64,000 nt of DNA, taken from NCBI GenBank assembly GCA_021014325.1, contig CM037464.1:7471127-7535126 (forward strand), given 5' to 3'. A model generated the notes under the pieces. That model worked only from the letters and a program-made list of their open reading frames with translations. It was not told where the DNA came from and did not search any database. Numbering within the stretch: position 1 is the first letter of the stretch; every line of letters begins with the position of its first letter. Position numbers and translations under genes: made by a program. Positions 60,291 through 64,000 of this stretch are shown here, piece by piece. Source of the stretch: Plazaster borealis. Taxonomy: Eukaryota; Echinodermata; Asteroidea; Forcipulatida; Labidiasteridae.

Positions 60291-60432
60291 AGTACACGGG
60301 ACCTACGGCTTACCCATCTGAAGGACACAGCAATTATGGTAAAGTATCTTGCTCAAGGACACAAGTGCCACGACCGGGACTCGAACCCTCACTCGAGTCC
60401 GGTGCACTAAACCGTTTGGCCATGACACGCCA
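60150..60432 (-). repeat. tRNA-derived SINE, family 1, minus strand
   Basis: Minus-strand reading: TGGCCAAACGGTTTAGTGCA, GGTTCGAGTCCCGGTCGTGG, CACTTGTGTCCTTGAGCAAG, ATAATTGCTGTGTCCTTCAG and further body to about 60150. Confidence 0.85.
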
Positions 60433-61848
60433 TTACACGTTATAATGTGTAGTGCACATAGGCGAAGTGCGCTCGTCGTTTACATACAAAACTACCGGGT
60501 ATCTTTACACACAAAATGGCATAATGGGCAAAGATTAGCCGCATGTCACGTCACCGCAAGGGTCAAAACAATGGAGGACGTTATTTCACTATTGGATTGG
60601 GCACGTTGTTGAAAATAATGTTCATTTTAATTCGTACATTGTCTATGGATACTCAGTTGGATTACGTCTGCGTAGAATTTGTTAAAACTAGTTATACGAA
60701 GGCCTACTAAGGTATACAAAACTAACATTGTTTGATTTTCAGTCCGCCTGCCTAACTAAAAACCGAAAGAGAATAATAGTGTGGCTCACTTTCATTTCAA
60801 GATGACATAAAATACATAAATGAGAACAAAATTAGAACGAAATACAAACCATCTCGAAACTTACTTGCGTGTGATCCGTTATACGGAAATCGATACAGCC
60901 TTGAAGCAAATCATTTAGGCCTAGGTCCTTATATGATCGGATTGTTCAGAACCTTGCAAAAGCAACCTATATTTAATACGGTATACCATCACTATTAAAC
61001 GTGTCCATTCAATTAGGATCGATACTTTATTCAAAATGGCGGCATAATGATTTTCTCATTCTATAGTGTTAATACCGTTGGGGTCTTTTGTGCACTAACA
61101 GCTGTTTCAAAAAGTGGTTTGTTTGCGGAGAAAACATCTGTCGGGGTTGAGATAATTAATGTTTACATCCAGGACAGTAAAAACGATGGTAGTTTACATA
61201 AACGCGAAGCCAGGAGGGGATTTAAATTTCAAACCACAAATTAAAAAACTGTCTTCAATGGGAGGGTGATTATACAATTAATAACCCAGTAAGAAGTCAC
61301 CAAGGAAGAGTATTTGCTTTAGCGGTTGGAATTGATAACATTAGATCAATTGGACGGTTAAATTTAGCATAATAGAATATTTATTATGAAAAGACATTTG
61401 ATGATGACGTGAACCGATGTGTTCCCCCAATACGCTGGGTGTAATGAATGTGTCACAACACACATATATTAAGATTTTATAGGCATTATCATAAGAGTAA
61501 CCAATAACGCAGCACCCACGTGTAACAAAATTACCCAAGTTGGAATTAGCATTAATGTACGTCATGTATCGCAACGACTTTTTCCGTTTTCTTCTGATCT
61601 TTTGGCTGATTTGTTCAAATGTACATTATAGGTCTATCGGTTAAAGATCAACATTCCACCATTAGAAATATAGGTTTGCTAAAGTTTCATTTGGCCGCGA
61701 GCATTAATTTGTGTACTTTTGAAAGCCTGTGGCCTGGACCCTTATGTCAAATAAAACAATCAATCAATCCCACTGAATGTTATTAGAAATCTGAGTCAAA
61801 CAACATACTGATATGTTTAGGCTGAAAATGTTTAAGTTAAATTGAGAT
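60433..61848. other. Intergenic, unannotated stretch
   Basis: No exon, repeat or RNA gene recognised; ORFs at 61047-61244 and 61341-61574 have no family features. Confidence 0.4.
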
Positions 61849-61980
61849 TGATGCTGTCTCTGGTAGAATTCTTACACCCTCTGGAATGTCACCTTTGACA
61901 TATAATGGGTGCACTCTCATTATAAAACGGTGCACCCGCTATAGTCTGAAGTGGTAAGAATGTTATCCGTGACAGCATCA
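61849..61980. repeat. 132-bp MITE-like inverted repeat
   Basis: TGATGCTGTCTCTGGTAGAA and GTTATCCGTGACAGCATCA ends; TTCTTACAC / GTGGTAAGAA and GGGTGCACTC / GGTGCACCC inside. Confidence 0.85.
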
Positions 61981-63458
61981 GTCTTATAAATTCTTATACC
62001 TCAAATTCTCAAAACTTGATAAAGTCCCACAAGAGAAATACATTTTTATCTTTTTCTTTCTCTTTAGGGATACCCAAAAAAAACTAAACAAAGTTTTGTG
62101 AGCCACCGTTTTTTTTAGTTTAAAAAAAAAATATTTATACACATATATATATTGCAATAAGCATAGCCAAACAAATGGTTTTCAACACTTGCATTTTTGA
62201 GGAAACCAAAAGCATGATGTTAACTTCCCTTTCGTGTGAAATACCCGACTGAGTTGGATTGAAGCCAACTATAAATATTTTAATGACTGCCATACATTTA
62301 TATATATGGCATGCGTAACACTGGTGTTAAATAACTTCCCATCACCCTCTTTCACTTCTGCTTGCTTATTTTTTGATGTAACATAAATGCAGTTGCTGTA
62401 AATAACCTGTTCTCTCCGCTGGTTTATCTTTACCCCCTTTTCTCTCAATAAGTTTTTGTAAATCAACCCGTTAATTTACCTACACAGGTTTTAATAAAAA
62501 CCAGCTCTCCCCACAGGTTCCTCTCCCTATTTTTAATTTCTTACATTGATATTCTGTACATTGATTCTGTTCTTCTATATTTACCCCCCTTTTTCACAGA
62601 GTCATCTTGTTAGTTACTTAACTCTTTTCACTAGTTATTTTGTTGCATTATCCCTGATGCAGCTTGTCCTCTAATATGTCCTTTCATGCTTCCCGCATTA
62701 CCCAGAATGCAGTTACCATGGTCCAGTAATTCAAAGATACAGAAGGCATTTGCTCAACCTCGTCCAATTTTTTTGGACACGTATGCAAATTAGAATAGTC
62801 TGGCTGTACAACTTAACATTTTTACGGTAGACTTTTGTACACCAGTCGTTGTCAAATCAGGGTCTAAGTAAGGAGTTTCCCTCCCAGGTTTTACTATTGT
62901 AAACATGATTGGAAATAAAGTAAACCATGGGGACGAGGTTGGCATGTGCTGCCCTTATGGGGCCTCAAACAGGCGGGCGGAGCTGGAGCCCAACCGGAGC
63001 TCAAGCCTGAGCCGCGGTTTCGAAAACGGCCGCAGAGTACCAGGCAATCTCAAGGAAGAAAGAAAGTTTGCATGGAATAACTCTCGGGTGATTTGTATCT
63101 AGAGGTGACAGTCGTGATCGAAAGTGATAGAACTAAATCTTCCATTAAGATTAAATTGCAGTAAAGGAACTATTTTTTATGATATATAAATAAATATGTT
63201 AGTGATACCATCCTGCGGATCAGATCAGGCAACGTCGTCATCGAATAAAGTATACGAAGAGGAAACTGTTGCGAGAACTATTTTTGTACCGCGTAGGAGA
63301 TGTGGTATACCCCTTTCCTATGAACACAGTCTTGGAGCGAACTGCAACAAATTTCCCTCTGCTTTCGAGCGAAGACAGAACACTATTTGAATCGTAATTT
63401 GTATAATGATCGCATAGTGTTATCATTGGCTGCACTAGATCAAGCACTACAACCAAAA
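61981..63458. other. Upstream region of the Ig-domain gene
   Basis: Pyrimidine-rich from 62330 to 62700 with phrases of the type TTTACCC..CTTTT repeated loosely. A TATATAAATAAATA word sits at 63182-63195, 265 bp before the ATG, and may or may not be a promoter element. No gene recognised. Confidence 0.35.
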
Positions 63459-64000
63459 ATGATCTCCTTAACGTGGGCTCTTCTCGTCTCGTTAATCCTT
63501 GGGTTGCATCATCGCGCCCTCTGCATTAATTTTGTACAAAGACCAGCTAATACGGACGTGATGGAGGGACAGACGGCTGTGCTGGAGTGCAAAGTGGACC
63601 ACAAGAAGCTTTGCGAAACAGTGTACTGGGCATTCCGATGGGATAATGACGACGGGCTGTGGCGATACATCAAGATCAGCGATAATCGGGGTATTGGGCA
63701 CGAGGATATCAGCGATGACATTGGCAGGTCTCATTTTACAGATCGTGGTTCGTATAGTACGTCCGTTGAGGCTGATGGTGGCAGGAGGGGGATGGTGAAT
63801 GTAGAGACGTATGCACTACGTATTTCCAACACAACGCACCTAGACTCAGGACTGTACATGTGCATCTCCAAACCAGGATATCTTGGCGACGAAGAGACGG
63901 GTCTTGATACTAGCTCTGTTGCTCGACTGGATGTGATAATTCCCGATGGACAAGGCATCATCAGATGTCAGGTGTCTGTCAACATTCCCCAGGTCGGCGG
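63459..64000 (+). CDS. Secreted or membrane immunoglobulin-domain protein, N-terminal part
   Basis: ATG at 63459 opens a frame without stops to the edge of the window (180 codons and counting). Residues 1-22 (MISLTWALLVSLILGLHHRA, LC) are a signal peptide. Residues about 30-160 form a V-type Ig domain: Cys44 (TAVLECKV), Trp57 (TVYWAF), an N-glycosylation site NTT at 124-126, and D129-S-G-L-Y-M-C135. Cys52 is extra. A second domain may start near Cys170 (GIIRCQVSVNI). No intron is seen in 540 bp, unlike ROCK next door; GC is also higher. Similar proteins include adhesion molecules and immune receptors; I cannot say which. Confidence 0.8.
   Translation, partial: MISLTWALLVSLILGLHHRALCINFVQRPANTDVMEGQTAVLECKVDHKKLCETVYWAFRWDNDDGLWRYIKISDNRGIGHEDISDDIGRSHFTDRGSYSTSVEADGGRRGMVNVETYALRISNTTHLDSGLYMCISKPGYLGDEETGLDTSSVARLDVIIPDGQGIIRCQVSVNIPQVG

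Overview
The window is animal nuclear DNA, not a prokaryotic locus. Its main content is one long intron-rich gene with GT-AG splice sites, set among many short interspersed repeats: tRNA-headed SINEs, small inverted-repeat elements (MITE-like), foldback palindromes and minisatellites. The repeat character (AT-rich introns, frequent TACATGTA palindromes, several ~370-bp elements with AAAGG...ACACGTTTGGTAATT ends) and the presence of a single ROCK kinase suggest a marine invertebrate deuterostome. My best guess is an echinoderm, perhaps a sea star; this is inference and was not tested.

Positions 2752-51017 (+) carry almost all of a Rho-associated coiled-coil kinase (ROCK). I place 33 coding exons totalling 3849 nt (1282 codons plus stop), and every intron phase agrees with the next exon. 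Only about 90 N-terminal residues, including the glycine-rich loop, lie off the left edge. The order is: kinase domain (2752 to about 14501), AGC-kinase tail (15143-16504), long coiled coil including the Shroom-binding-like part (20113-35626), Rho-binding segment (36961-37152), then a PH domain split by an atypical C1 zinc finger (40455-47465) and a short basic tail ending at 51017. Two 21-nt microexons (19220, 32993) lie in the chain, and there is a phase-neutral 30-nt cassette candidate (47668). The last exon can be read in two overlapping frames depending on which acceptor is used.

The introns hold most of the unusual structure. They include a tandem array that has copied the 5' splice site of its own exon six times (25818-26600), a second duplicated donor (30994/31110), two loci of one 34-bp minisatellite, and a 117-bp satellite of ten units interrupted by a clean 1194-bp transposon with 7-bp target duplications (42404-43597). 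There is also a 77-bp array of hairpins and a MITE that brings a ready-made, in-frame, phase-neutral pseudoexon into the PH-domain region (45193-45333).

From 51018 to 64000 the window is mostly intergenic. It contains the ROCK 3' UTR, more MITE copies, a short single-exon two-pass membrane protein of the neurensin/TMEM74 kind on the minus strand (57628-58029), a 3'-end fragment of a non-LTR retrotransposon (58242-58438), and at the right edge the start of a secreted or membrane immunoglobulin-superfamily protein (63459 to beyond 64000). The three genes show no sign of acting together.
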